The notes beneath the pieces are model-generated. The model had not been told where the DNA came from, did not search any database, and was given only the letters and a program-made list of their open reading frames with translations. This document shows, piece by piece, positions 55,862 through 63,678 of a DNA stretch of 64,000 nucleotides. Both the position numbers and the translations under genes were made by a program. Source of the stretch: Lentzea albidocapillata subsp. violacea (lineage in GTDB: Bacteria; Actinomycetota; Actinomycetes; Mycobacteriales; Pseudonocardiaceae). The stretch lies in assembly GCF_900100275.1 (NCBI RefSeq), contig NZ_FNET01000018.1, positions 84,522 to 148,521 on the forward strand, read 5' to 3'. The first letter of the stretch is position 1. Every line of letters begins with the position of its first letter.

Positions 55862-56880
55862 CCAAGGCGCCAGAGACGGCCGCCCGCGATCACGAAAACC
55901 TGGTCGCCCACCTTCTCCACCGCCACCACCCTGCCGGACGGTCCCGCCGCCGGGCGTTCGTCCTTTTCCGACACCAGCTGCACGCCGCCATGGTCGACGA
56001 ACAACGTCGGAACGCCGTCGACGGAGACGGGCGCGGCGAGCGTGTCGTCGTCACCGACCGGGACGTCCGGGGTCGTGAGCTTCTTCCAGTCCGGGCCCGA
56101 CCACCAGGCGAGCCTGCCCTTGCTACGGCCCACGACGTGGCAGGTGCCGTCCCAGCAGCGGGCGGCCAGCGCGGCGTCGCCGTCCGGGAGGGTCGCGGTG
56201 GTCCAGGCGGTGCCGTCGAACCGCCAGACCGCGGCGCTCACCACCCCTTTCGCGATCTGCCAGCCCACCACGAGCGCGCCGTCGCCGTCCGGGGTGACGG
56301 CCAGCGGGAACCGCAGGAGTTCCGGCGAGCTTTCGAGGACGGTGCCGGCGGAGGGCTGACGAGTCCAGGTGTCGGCGGCGTAGGTCCAGGCGGCGATGTC
56401 GAGGCCCGCCTTGGCGCTCTGCCAGGTGCCGATGATCAGCGGCCCCTGCGCGGTCTGCACCGGGCCGATCAACTCGCCCGCGCCGTAGCCGCCGAACGTG
56501 CTGAAGGCCTGCGGTTTCTCGTTGATGGCACGGGCATCACCGGTCCAGGCACTCCAGCGGACGTTGCCGTGCGCGCCACCTCGTTCGCCGCCGACGCCGG
56601 TGATCGTGGTGCCGTCGGAGGTGAGGCCGTACCAGTGCGCTTCCTTGCCGTACGGGGTCGCCGGGGTCAGCCTGGAGTTGGACAGCGTGCCGTCTTTGGT
56701 CCGTGTGACGAGCTCGGGGTGGTCGGACGGGCGGGTGCCGATGACCAGCATGTCCCCGTGCGTCGCCAACGCTTCCGGCGTGGCTGTCAGGTCGACGGCG
56801 GTGAAGCCGACGGTGTTGTCCGCACCGCCTGAAGAGCAGCCGGCGAGGACCAGCAAAACCGCGAGCGTCAGCCTGCGCAT
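55858..56880 (-). CDS. Lipoprotein, probable beta-propeller, unknown function
   Basis: 340 residues. Signal peptide MRRLTLAVLLVLAGC with lipobox LAGC, then repeated beta-strand units (HWYGLTSDGTTITGVGG, PLIIGTWQSAKAGLDIAAWTY, GALVVGWQIAKGVVSAAVWRFDG, HVVGRSKGRLAWWSG) that look like blades of a propeller. ATG 56880 has no Shine-Dalgarno; CATACT lies 9 bases upstream, so it may be leaderless. Divergent from the two-component system starting at 56980, which might regulate it. Confidence 0.8.
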   Translation of the reverse strand: MRRLTLAVLLVLAGCSSGGADNTVGFTAVDLTATPEALATHGDMLVIGTRPSDHPELVTRTKDGTLSNSRLTPATPYGKEAHWYGLTSDGTTITGVGGERGGAHGNVRWSAWTGDARAINEKPQAFSTFGGYGAGELIGPVQTAQGPLIIGTWQSAKAGLDIAAWTYAADTWTRQPSAGTVLESSPELLRFPLAVTPDGDGALVVGWQIAKGVVSAAVWRFDGTAWTTATLPDGDAALAARCWDGTCHVVGRSKGRLAWWSGPDWKKLTTPDVPVGDDDTLAAPVSVDGVPTLFVDHGGVQLVSEKDERPAAGPSGRVVAVEKVGDQVFVIAGGRLWRLG

Positions 56881-56979
56881 GCGGGCCAGTATGACCACAT
56901 GCGGCCCGAACACGACCAGGTCTTGCACTTCTCCGGCTGCGAAAACGCGCTGCCCCGATCAGTGGAATGATCTCCGCCC

Positions 56980-57630
56980 ATGCGGGTGCTGCTGGTGGAG
57001 GACGACGAGCCGATCGCGGAATCGCTCACGCGCGGACTGTCCCGCTACGGGTTCGAAGTCCGATGGGTGCGCACGGGCGCGGAGGCGCTGACGGCCGGGG
57101 ACTTCGCGGTGGTCCTCGTCGACCTCGGGCTGCCCGACATGGACGGCCTCGACGTCTGCCGTGAGCTGCGGGCACGCGGGGACGTGCCGATCATCGTCAT
57201 CAGCGCGCGGTCCGACGAGGTCGACCGGGTGGTGGGGCTGGAGATCGGCGCCGACGACTACGTCACCAAGCCGTTCGGGGTGCGGGAGGTCGTCGCACGG
57301 ATGCGGGCGGTCCTCAGACGTGCGCAGCCTGCCCTGCGCGAACCGGAGACGCACGGGCGGGTGCGGATCGATCGGCGCGGGCGGCGGGTGCACCTCGACG
57401 GCGGTGAGGTCGAGCTGACGCCGAAGGAGTTCGACCTGCTGGCGTTCCTGGCCGAGGAGCCGGGCGCGGTGTTCACCCGCGAGCAGATCATGGAGGCGGT
57501 GTGGGACGAGAACTGGTTCGGCCCCACCAAGACGCTCGACGTGCATGTCGGCGTGTTGCGCCGCAAGCTCGGTGACGCGGCCTCGCTGGAGACCGTGCGG
57601 GGCGTGGGTTTCCGGCTGGTGCTCACGTGA
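56980..57630 (+). CDS. OmpR/PhoB family response regulator
   Basis: 216 residues. Receiver domain 1-118 with acidic pocket EDDE, phospho-acceptor Asp48 in LVDLGLPDMDG, and Lys in DDYVTKPF. Winged-helix DNA-binding domain 125-216 (LTPKEFDLLAFLAEEPGAVFTREQIMEAVWDENW...TLDVHVGVLRRKLGD). Its gene overlaps the cognate kinase gene by four bases (GTGA). The signal and regulon are not evident. Confidence 0.96.
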   Translation: MRVLLVEDDEPIAESLTRGLSRYGFEVRWVRTGAEALTAGDFAVVLVDLGLPDMDGLDVCRELRARGDVPIIVISARSDEVDRVVGLEIGADDYVTKPFGVREVVARMRAVLRRAQPALREPETHGRVRIDRRGRRVHLDGGEVELTPKEFDLLAFLAEEPGAVFTREQIMEAVWDENWFGPTKTLDVHVGVLRRKLGDAASLETVRGVGFRLVLT

Positions 57631-58895
57631 TCCGCCAGCTCGCCTGGAGCTACGTGCTCCTGGTGGCGGTGGCGATCGCGGCGTTCACGGTGCCGGTGGC
57701 GTTCACGCTCAACCAGCAGCTCTACGACGACGCCGTGAACACCGCCCGGCGCGAGGCCGACACCGCCGCGTTGCTGCTCGCGTCCGGCGACACGAGGTCG
57801 TTGAACGCCTTGGCGGACGCCTACGAACGCCAGACTCCCGGCCAGATCGACGTCGTCGAACCCCAGCCGGAGTCGAAGGTCTGGGACTCCGAGGGACTGA
57901 AGCTCACGGTTCCGGCGACCACACCGGACGGCACGGTCGTCGGCGCGATCCGGCTGTCCTATCCGGACGATCGGATCACGCAGAGGCTCTGGCAGATCTG
58001 GGGATTCCGCACCGCGCTCGCCGTGGGCGTGCTGATCCTGGCGGCGTTCCTGGGGCTGTGGCTGGCGAAGCGGGTCACCCGGCCGTTGCGCGAGCTCAAC
58101 GTGATGGCGGGCAGGCTGCGCGACGGCGACCTGACCGCGCGGGCCGAGGAGACGGGGCCGCCCGAGACCCGCACGCTCGCCCGCACCCTCAACACCGCCA
58201 CCGAGACGATCGGCACGCTGGTCGGCTCGCAGCGCGCGTTCATCGGCGACGCCTCGCACCAGCTCCGCACGCCGCTGACCGCCCTGAGGCTGTCGCTGGA
58301 CAACGTGGCGGACGGCGTCGACGACCCGCTGGTCCGCGAGGACGTCGAGATGGCGACGGCCGAGGTCGTGCGGATGTCCAGGCTGGTCAACGGTCTGCTG
58401 GCGCTGGCCCGCGCCGAGGCCGACGTCCCCCACCCCGAACCGGTGCAGGTGCTCGACGTCGTCACGGAACGGTTCACCGCGTGGCGCGCCGCCGCGGACG
58501 AACGCTCGATCTCCCTGGTCAGCGAGGGCTTCGACATCCGCGTCCTCGCCACGCCGGGACACCTCGAGCAGGTGCTGGACAACGTGCTGTCCAACGCGCT
58601 GGAGGTGTCCCCGGACGGCGCCGCGATCCTCGTCCGCACCACCCGGCCGGGCCTGCTGGAGGTCATCGACGCCGGCCCCGGCCTGCCGGAGGCCGACCGG
58701 GCGCGGGCGTTCGACAGGTTCTGGCGTGGCCTGGGCCTCACCGGCAAGGGCGGGTCGGGCCTCGGCCTCGCCATCGTGAAGCAACTCGTCACCGACGACG
58801 GTGGCGCGGTGTCGCTGGAGGAGGCCTCCAGCGGCGGGTTGTGCGTGCGGATCAGGCTTGCTCCGGCATCGCCGACGAGTGGTGGTTCACGATGA
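57627..58895 (+). CDS. Two-component sensor histidine kinase
   Basis: 422 residues. Membrane helices at about 8-28 and 127-150 enclose a small extracytoplasmic sensor domain. HAMP at about 148-200, H box GDASHQLRTPLTALRLSL, N box LDNVLSNALEVSPDG, G boxes DAGPGLPEADRARAFDRFWR and GKGGSGLGLAIVKQL. It phosphorylates the response regulator encoded just upstream. The last 15 codons overlap the convergent NTF2-like lipoprotein gene by 44 bases. Confidence 0.96.
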   Translation: MIRQLAWSYVLLVAVAIAAFTVPVAFTLNQQLYDDAVNTARREADTAALLLASGDTRSLNALADAYERQTPGQIDVVEPQPESKVWDSEGLKLTVPATTPDGTVVGAIRLSYPDDRITQRLWQIWGFRTALAVGVLILAAFLGLWLAKRVTRPLRELNVMAGRLRDGDLTARAEETGPPETRTLARTLNTATETIGTLVGSQRAFIGDASHQLRTPLTALRLSLDNVADGVDDPLVREDVEMATAEVVRMSRLVNGLLALARAEADVPHPEPVQVLDVVTERFTAWRAAADERSISLVSEGFDIRVLATPGHLEQVLDNVLSNALEVSPDGAAILVRTTRPGLLEVIDAGPGLPEADRARAFDRFWRGLGLTGKGGSGLGLAIVKQLVTDDGGAVSLEEASSGGLCVRIRLAPASPTSGGSR

Positions 58896-59340
58896 GCCAC
58901 TTCCCGTCGACCTTCTCGTAGACGAACGTGTACCGCGCGTCGACGGTCGACGGTGCGCCGTCCTTGGTGAGCGCGAACCGGTAGGTGCCCGCGTCGATCG
59001 CGTCGTCGTCGTCCAGGACGGCGACGTGCGAGTCGAGGATGGTGCCGCTCGGCTTGTTCTGCAGGAAGTGCTCGAAGTAGTCGACGATCTCGGCCCGCGT
59101 GGACCGCACCTGGTTCGACACCGTAGGCAGCAGAACCGCGTTCGGAGCGTAGCGGTCGGCCACCTTCTGGGGGTCGCCCGTTGCGAGGGACGCGTTCCAG
59201 TCGGCGAACAACGCCCTGATCTGTTCGGTCGTCGGCCGCTCGGCCGGACCCGTGACCGTTTGCGCTGGGGCGCTGGAACATCCCACGAGCAGGGCGGTCG
59301 CCCCGGCCAGTCCGGCGGCTCCGATGAAGTGCTTGCGCAT
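58852..59340 (-). CDS. SgcJ/EcaC-type NTF2-like lipoprotein
   Basis: 162 residues. Signal peptide MRKHFIGAAGLAGATALLVGC with lipobox, followed by an NTF2-like cone domain (IRALFADWNASLATGDPQKVADRYAPNAVLLPTVSNQVR...ARYTFVYEKVDGKWLIVNHHSS), characteristic of the SgcJ/EcaC group. It may bind a small ligand at the cell surface. Convergent with the histidine kinase, overlapping it by 44 bases; the family is often found near two-component genes. Confidence 0.85.
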   Translation of the reverse strand: MRKHFIGAAGLAGATALLVGCSSAPAQTVTGPAERPTTEQIRALFADWNASLATGDPQKVADRYAPNAVLLPTVSNQVRSTRAEIVDYFEHFLQNKPSGTILDSHVAVLDDDDAIDAGTYRFALTKDGAPSTVDARYTFVYEKVDGKWLIVNHHSSAMPEQA

Positions 59341-59462
59341 TGTGTCGTTCTCCCCGATCGAGTGGCTGTTGAGATCCACTTTCGAGGAAGGACCGGAAAC
59401 GTCCGGACAGCAGCAGTCCAGTACCGGGACAAGGTTTCGGAAAGCCTGGTAAACGTGGACGT

Positions 59463-59840
59463 ATGGGACTTCTCAGCGGAATGATGGGGAACGCGTCGAA
59501 GCTCGACCCGCGGGACGCCGCGAAGGAGTTCGGGCGGCTGCTCGCGCACGGTGAGCAGATCCACGCGGCATACCAGCTGGTGCGCGATTCGTTCCTGTTC
59601 ACCGACCGGAGGCTGATCCTGGTCGACAAGCAGGGCATGACGGGCAAGAAGGTCGAGTACCACTCGGTGCCCTACAAGGCGATCACGCAGTTCTCAGTCG
59701 AGACGGCCGGTCATTTCGACCTGGACGCCGAGCTGAAGATCTGGGTCTCCGGCGGCGAGGCGCCGATCTCCAAGCAGTTCGGCAAGGGTGTCGACGTCTA
59801 CGAGGTGCAGGCGCTGCTGGCGGCTTTCGTGTCCCGGTAG
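59463..59840 (+). CDS. Bacterial PH domain protein (YvbH/DUF1696 type)
   Basis: 125 residues. Core MGLLSGMMGNASKLDPRDAAKEF, then FLFTDRRLILVDKQGMTGKKVEYHSVPYKAITQFSVETAGHFDLDAELKIW, the bPH_1 signature. Such proteins are cytoplasmic and of unknown function. It overlaps the antisense small gene at 59694-60008 by 147 bases. Confidence 0.92.
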   Translation: MGLLSGMMGNASKLDPRDAAKEFGRLLAHGEQIHAAYQLVRDSFLFTDRRLILVDKQGMTGKKVEYHSVPYKAITQFSVETAGHFDLDAELKIWVSGGEAPISKQFGKGVDVYEVQALLAAFVSR

Positions 59841-60008
59841 CACCGCCTGCGAGCCGATCGCCACGGCGAGCTCGGCCAGCGCCACGAGCAGCGCGGTGAC
59901 GACGTGGCCGGTGTCGAGCAGGAGGTTCGCCGCGGTCAGCGCCACGGGCACCACCCGGCCGCGGACCAGCACTCGCAGGACGGCGGTGGCGCAGCGGGTG
60001 GTGGACAT
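59694..60008 (-). CDS. Small two-helix membrane protein, overlapping antisense
   Basis: 104 residues. Codons from 60008 down to about 59841 use G or C at nearly every third position, giving MSTTRCATAVLRVLVRGRVV, then two hydrophobic segments (VALTAANLLLDTGHVV and ALLVALAELAVAIG). The remaining 49 codons lie antisense to the PH gene, so its true end is uncertain. GAAGGGAA precedes the ATG. A promoter-like motif at 60046-60073 is shared with the DoxX gene upstream, supporting that it is transcribed. Function unknown. Confidence 0.55.
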   Translation of the reverse strand: MSTTRCATAVLRVLVRGRVVPVALTAANLLLDTGHVVTALLVALAELAVAIGSQAVLPGHESRQQRLHLVDVDTLAELLGDRRLAAGDPDLQLGVQVEMTGRLD

Positions 60009-60045
60009 TTCCGTTCCCTTCCAACGTTTCCGGCTCTCACAGAAA

Positions 60046-60073
60046 CGTCGAACGGCACCCTCCGAAATCGACA
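60046..60073 (-). promoter_or_regulatory. Promoter-like motif, copy 1 (before small membrane gene)
   Basis: On the minus strand TGTCGAT is followed after 13 bases by GTTCGACG, 38 bases before the small gene start. The same pair with 14-base spacing occurs before the DoxX gene (60630-60658). Two blocks at promoter distance suggest an alternative (ECF-type) sigma factor or a shared operator; the identity is not known. Confidence 0.45.
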
Positions 60074-60107
60074 GCGCACGCCGGGAATCGTTGTCCGGCA
60101 ACAAAAA

Positions 60108-60138
60108 ATCCCCCGCAGGCGCAGGGCCTGCGAGGGAT
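60108..60138 (-). terminator. Intrinsic terminator of the DoxX gene
   Basis: ATCCCTCGCAGGC pairs with GCCTGCGGGGGAT (12 of 13) and is followed on the minus strand by TTTTTTGTT. It lies 15 bases after the DoxX stop at 60153: a classic rho-independent terminator. Confidence 0.93.
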
Positions 60139-60152
60139 GTCGGCGGTGCGGT

Positions 60153-60590
60153 CTAGCGGGCCTGCAGCATCGGGCGGAACTTGTCGCGGTACGCCCAGGC
60201 GAGGCCGATCTCGGCGACGGTCACGAACAGCCCCATCGCGAAGCCGCTCGTGTCCAGGAACACGTGGTACAGAAAGATGTTCACGACCATCGGGGCCAGC
60301 AACGCCAGCGCCAGCGGCACGAACCGGCCGGTGAGCAGCAGGACGCCCGCGAGGACCTGGACGCCGGACGCCAGGTGCAGCATGTAGCCGGTCGCGGAGA
60401 GCGCCAGGGTGAACGCCACCCCGGCGGGTGCCATCGTGCTGGGATCCGGTGCGGGCATGAAGTTCAGCCACCCGTTCAACCCGGTCGCGGTGAACAGCAG
60501 GCCGACGAGCACGCGGGTCACGAGCGTGGTGTGGCGGGCGGCAGCCGACTTGCGGGTGACGCGGGCGGGGGCGGCGATCGTGGCGGTCAT
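60153..60590 (-). CDS. DoxX family membrane protein
   Basis: 145 residues with four membrane helices (VTRVLVGLLFTATGLNGWLNF near the start and PLALALLAPMVVNIFLYHVFLD in the third). The family includes quinone-linked and thiosulfate-oxidising components, but most members are uncharacterised. Ribosome binding site AGGAGGA. Preceded by the TGTCGAT...GTTCGACG motif, and followed by a terminator. Confidence 0.9.
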   Translation of the reverse strand: MTATIAAPARVTRKSAAARHTTLVTRVLVGLLFTATGLNGWLNFMPAPDPSTMAPAGVAFTLALSATGYMLHLASGVQVLAGVLLLTGRFVPLALALLAPMVVNIFLYHVFLDTSGFAMGLFVTVAEIGLAWAYRDKFRPMLQAR

Positions 60591-60629
60591 GTCGAGTTCC
60601 TCCTGGGCTGTCGTGTCCTTCCACTGATG

Positions 60630-60658
60630 CGTCGAACGGGCAGCACCCCGGATCGACA
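60630..60658 (-). promoter_or_regulatory. Promoter-like motif, copy 2 (before DoxX gene)
   Basis: TGTCGAT, 14 bases, GTTCGACG on the minus strand, 40 bases before the DoxX start and at the same distance as copy 1 before the small membrane gene. Matching sequence between the blocks (GGGTGC / GGGGTGC) extends the similarity. Confidence 0.45.
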
Positions 60659-60697
60659 CGACGGCCCAGAAATCTTCGAGAAACTTGTTTGCGCTGG

Positions 60698-61357
60698 TCA
60701 GACTCGTGCCGCGCGCACGTGCTCCGCGACCGGGCTGAGCTTGAGCCACTCCGGCAGACCGCGCACCACCCAGCGCGTGCCGGTCAGCTCGATGGCGCCC
60801 GCGCGCACCGCGTCGAGCAGGTCGACCTCGCCCTCCCACATCCGGAAGAGCGTGGCGATGTCGGACGCCAGCACCGCGTCGACCTCCAGGCCAGGGTCGG
60901 TGTAGCAGATCGAGGCGTCACCGGGTTCGACGACGAGCCAGAACGTGCGGCGGCGGTCGTTGATGCGGACCTCGATGTTCGCGCGCTTGTCCAGCGTGCC
61001 GGTGTCGATGCGGCCGTGCATCCACCACATCAGCACCTCGGGGTCGAGCTCGTCGGCGCGGGGATCGCCGAACGCGTAGCGGGCACCCCAGTCGGCGAGG
61101 CCGAACACCAAGGGGCGCAACGCCTGCCCGGCCGGCGTGAGCAGGTAGCCGTCACCGGTGCGCTGCACCAGACCGGCGTTCGCGAGCTGCCGCAGCCGCC
61201 GCGACAGCAGAGCGCGCGACAGTCCCGGCAGGCCGCGGGCGAGCTCGTTGAAGCGCGAGGCACCGATGAGCATGTCCCGCACGATCAGCAACGTCCACCG
61301 GTCACCCAGCACCTCGACGGCGCGAACGATCGGGCAGTACTGCGCATACGTCCTCAC
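60698..61357 (-). CDS. HxlR family transcriptional regulator with SCP2-like C-terminal domain
   Basis: 219 residues from GTG 61357 (GGAG upstream); an ATG at 61429 would add 24 low-complexity residues. HxlR winged HTH: CPIVRAVEVLGDRWTLLIVRDMLIGASRFNELARGLPGLSRALLSRRLRQL. The C-terminal half (DKRANIEVRINDRRRTFWLVVEPGDASICYTD) looks like an SCP2 sterol-carrier domain, seen in actinobacterial HxlR regulators that may sense lipids or acyl-CoA. It diverges from the acyl-CoA dehydrogenase gene, its likely target. Confidence 0.9.
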   Translation of the reverse strand: MRTYAQYCPIVRAVEVLGDRWTLLIVRDMLIGASRFNELARGLPGLSRALLSRRLRQLANAGLVQRTGDGYLLTPAGQALRPLVFGLADWGARYAFGDPRADELDPEVLMWWMHGRIDTGTLDKRANIEVRINDRRRTFWLVVEPGDASICYTDPGLEVDAVLASDIATLFRMWEGEVDLLDAVRAGAIELTGTRWVVRGLPEWLKLSPVAEHVRAARV

Positions 61358-61451
61358 AGGGGAAGTCTCCGTCGCGGCGGGGGTTTCGTTACCGCCGTCC
61401 GGTTCACTTTCAGAACTACCCGCGGGCATTCGGCGTTCTTACGTTTGTCGC

Positions 61452-62597
61452 ATGACAACACTTGACGCACCACGGGTGACCAGCACGTTCCCCACCGTGA
61501 CCAGAGACGGCGACGACAAGTTCGCGGAGATGGCCGCACGCATCGGCGCCATCGCGGCCGCCAACGCGACCGAGCACGATCGCGACGCCACGTTCGTGAG
61601 CGAGGCGTACGAGGCCATGCGCGAGGAGGGTTACCTGGCGTTGGCCGTACCCGAGGAACTGGGCGGGCTCGGCGCCACGATGCGCCAGGTCTGTTACGCG
61701 CAGGCCGAGCTCGCCCGGCACGACGGCGCCACCGCGCTGGCCGTCACCATGCACCTGTACCTGACGCTGATGCAGGCCTACCGGCGCCGCAAGGGCGCAC
61801 CGGACGCGGAGGGCGTGCTGCGGCGCGTGGCCGCGGAAGGCCTGGTCATCGCGACCAGCGGCGGCTCGGACTGGCTGTGGCCCACGACGACGGCGACGCC
61901 CGTGGACGGCGGCTTCCTGGTGAACGGGCGCAAGACGTTCTGCAGCCAGTCGCCGCGCGCGAATGTCGTGGCCACGTCCGCCGTCCTCGGCGAGGAGGTG
62001 CTGCACTTCAGCGCCCCGTTGAACGCCGGCGGCGTGCGCATCGAGGAAACGTGGGACACGCTCGGCATGCGCGGCACGGCCAGCCACGACGTGGTGCTGG
62101 AGGACGTGTTCATCCCGGCCGAGAAGATCGCCGCCCGCCGCCCCTACGGCGAGTTCGGCGCACCCCTGTTCGCCGCCGTCGTCCACTTCGCGCCGGTGTG
62201 CGGGGCGACGTACTTCGGCATCGCGGCGGGCGCGCGGGACGTGGCCGTGCGGTCGACGTCGAAGAGCACGACCCGGCAGATCGGCCTGATGGACTACAAG
62301 CTGCGCACCGCGTGGTGGTCGCTGATGGGCTCGATCGACGAGCTCGGCGAGGACTACACGGCCGACGCCGAGTCGACCACCACGGTGATGCTGGCCAAGC
62401 GCCAGGCCGTCGTGGAGGCGATCGAGGTCGTGAACGTCGCGATGGAGGTCCTGGGTGGACGGTCGTTCTTCCGGCGTTCACCGCTGGAGCGCGCCTACCG
62501 CGACGTGCGCGCCGGAACGTTCCACCCGCTCACGCCCGAAGCCACACTCATGTACGCAGGCAAGGTCGCTCAGGGTGACTCAGGAATCACCGAATAA
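61452..62597 (+). CDS. Acyl-CoA dehydrogenase family protein
   Basis: 381 residues. N-terminal helical domain (EEGYLALAVPEELGGLGATMRQVCYAQAELAR), middle beta-domain (VNGRKTFCSQSPRANVV, TWDTLGMRGTASHDVVLEDVFIPAEKI) and C-terminal helical domain (AMEVLGGRSFFRRSPLERAYRDVRAG). It is a flavin enzyme; dehydrogenation of an acyl-CoA or, as in related groups, hydroxylation or desulfurisation of another substrate. Divergent from the HxlR gene; TTGTC-GCAT-GACAA (61445-61458) overlaps its start codon and could be an operator. Confidence 0.9.
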   Translation: MTTLDAPRVTSTFPTVTRDGDDKFAEMAARIGAIAAANATEHDRDATFVSEAYEAMREEGYLALAVPEELGGLGATMRQVCYAQAELARHDGATALAVTMHLYLTLMQAYRRRKGAPDAEGVLRRVAAEGLVIATSGGSDWLWPTTTATPVDGGFLVNGRKTFCSQSPRANVVATSAVLGEEVLHFSAPLNAGGVRIEETWDTLGMRGTASHDVVLEDVFIPAEKIAARRPYGEFGAPLFAAVVHFAPVCGATYFGIAAGARDVAVRSTSKSTTRQIGLMDYKLRTAWWSLMGSIDELGEDYTADAESTTTVMLAKRQAVVEAIEVVNVAMEVLGGRSFFRRSPLERAYRDVRAGTFHPLTPEATLMYAGKVAQGDSGITE

Positions 62598-62665
62598 GTT
62601 CGAGTTGTAGGCACGCCAAGGGTTTGCAAGGATTCGTATCCATCTTCGGAGAAGGAGCGATTCCG

Positions 62666-63073
62666 GTGGCAACTCGCCTCAACCCGTACATCAGCTTCGA
62701 CGGTCAGGCCCGCCAGGCGATGGAGTTCTACCACTCGGTCTTCGGCGGAGAGCTGAAGATGAACACCTTCGGTGAGTTCGGCATGCAGGACACGCCGCAG
62801 GCCGACCAGATCATGCACGCGCAGCTGGAGACCGACCTCGGCTACACGATCATGGCCTCCGACACGCCGCCCGGCATGGAGTACAAGCCGGGTTCCAGCA
62901 TCACGGTGTCGCTGTCGGGCGACGAAGAGGTGCTGCGCGACTACTTCAACGCCCTCGCCGAGGGTGGCAAGGTCGGTACGCCGCTGGAGAAGCAGATGTG
63001 GGGCGACGAGTACGGCGACCTCGTCGACAAGTTCGGTGTGAACTGGATGGTCAACCTGGGCGGTCTGGGCTGA
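62666..63073 (+). CDS. VOC family protein (PhnB-like)
   Basis: 135 residues. NPYISFDGQARQAMEFYHSVFGGEL near the start and SLSGDEEVLRDYFNALAEGGKV...GDEYGDLVDKFGVNWMVN at the end are the PhnB/3-demethylubiquinone-methyltransferase-like signature. The His and Glu metal ligands are partly present. Substrate unknown. GTG 62666 was chosen because AAGGAG lies 9 bases before it. Confidence 0.9.
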   Translation: MATRLNPYISFDGQARQAMEFYHSVFGGELKMNTFGEFGMQDTPQADQIMHAQLETDLGYTIMASDTPPGMEYKPGSSITVSLSGDEEVLRDYFNALAEGGKVGTPLEKQMWGDEYGDLVDKFGVNWMVNLGGLG

Positions 63074-63083
63074 CGGACGTTTC

Positions 63084-63109
63084 GGCGGGGCTGCGGGAGT
63101 AGCCCCGCC
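63084..63109 (+). terminator. Hairpin after VOC gene
   Basis: GGCGGGGCT (63084-63092) and AGCCCCGCC (63101-63109) pair perfectly around an 8-base loop, 11 bases after the VOC stop. It separates the gene from the methyltransferase. Confidence 0.65.
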
Positions 63110-63135
63110 CGCCGCGCTGACGCATGATGTGGACC

Positions 63136-63516
63136 ATGAGCGAGCGTCTGCGGGGTGTGGTCGGCCAACTCGCGATCCGGCCTGGTGACCGGGTGCTGGA
63201 GATCGGCTGCGGCCAGGGCGTGGCCGCCACGATGGTGTGCCAGCTGCTGTCCACCGGCACACTCACCGCGATCGACCGCTCCACCAAGATGATCGAGGCC
63301 GCGACCCGCCGCAACGCCGCGTACGTGGCGTCGGGCAGGGCCGAGTTCCTCATCGCGTCACTGGAGGACATGAACCTCGGCGACCGGCGGTTCGACCTGG
63401 TGTTCGCGGTGCGGGTCGGGCTGTTCCATCGCGATCCCGACCGCGCGCACGCGTTGCTGGAGCCGTGGCTGGCACCAGGTGCGCGGGTGTTGTCGTTCTT
63501 CGACGTGCCTGTCTAG
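63136..63516 (+). CDS. Short class I SAM-dependent methyltransferase
   Basis: 126 residues. Motif I LEIGCGQG, acidic residue at end of strand 2 (AIDRSTKMIEAA), SLEDMNLGDRRFDLVFAV (motif post-I/IV). It stops after VLSFFDVP, short compared with typical class I enzymes of about 180-250 residues, so the final strand region is minimal. Its TAG stop is formed by the left TA of the repeat element at 63514, as in the kinase gene at 1325. It may be slightly truncated by that insertion. Substrate unknown. Confidence 0.8.
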   Translation: MSERLRGVVGQLAIRPGDRVLEIGCGQGVAATMVCQLLSTGTLTAIDRSTKMIEAATRRNAAYVASGRAEFLIASLEDMNLGDRRFDLVFAVRVGLFHRDPDRAHALLEPWLAPGARVLSFFDVPV

Positions 63517-63678
63517 TGGTGTGGCCCGGAAGGTTGCCGGGGGAATTCGCGGTCAGACGGGTGCATCGTGGTGTCGCCCCCACGTCCTCGTACTGGTGGT
63601 ACGGGGGCGTGGGGGCGACGCCACGAGGCGCCCTGCTGAGCGTGGATTACCTCGCCAACGTTCCGGGTCGCGCCACTA
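63514..63678. mobile_element. MITE-like inverted-repeat element, copy B (165 bp)
   Basis: TA at both ends; terminal 35 bases are inverted copies (27 of 35). Inside, arms 63567-63593 and 63599-63625 form a 27-bp stem with a 5-base loop; its three mismatches would be U-G pairs in plus-strand RNA. The internal GAATTCGCGGTCAGACGGG block is identical to copy A (1323-1471). It abuts the IS630-type gene, whose outer end (TAGTGTGCTGCGCCGGAA) resembles this terminal repeat (TAGTGGTGTGGCCCGGAA). Confidence 0.78.
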
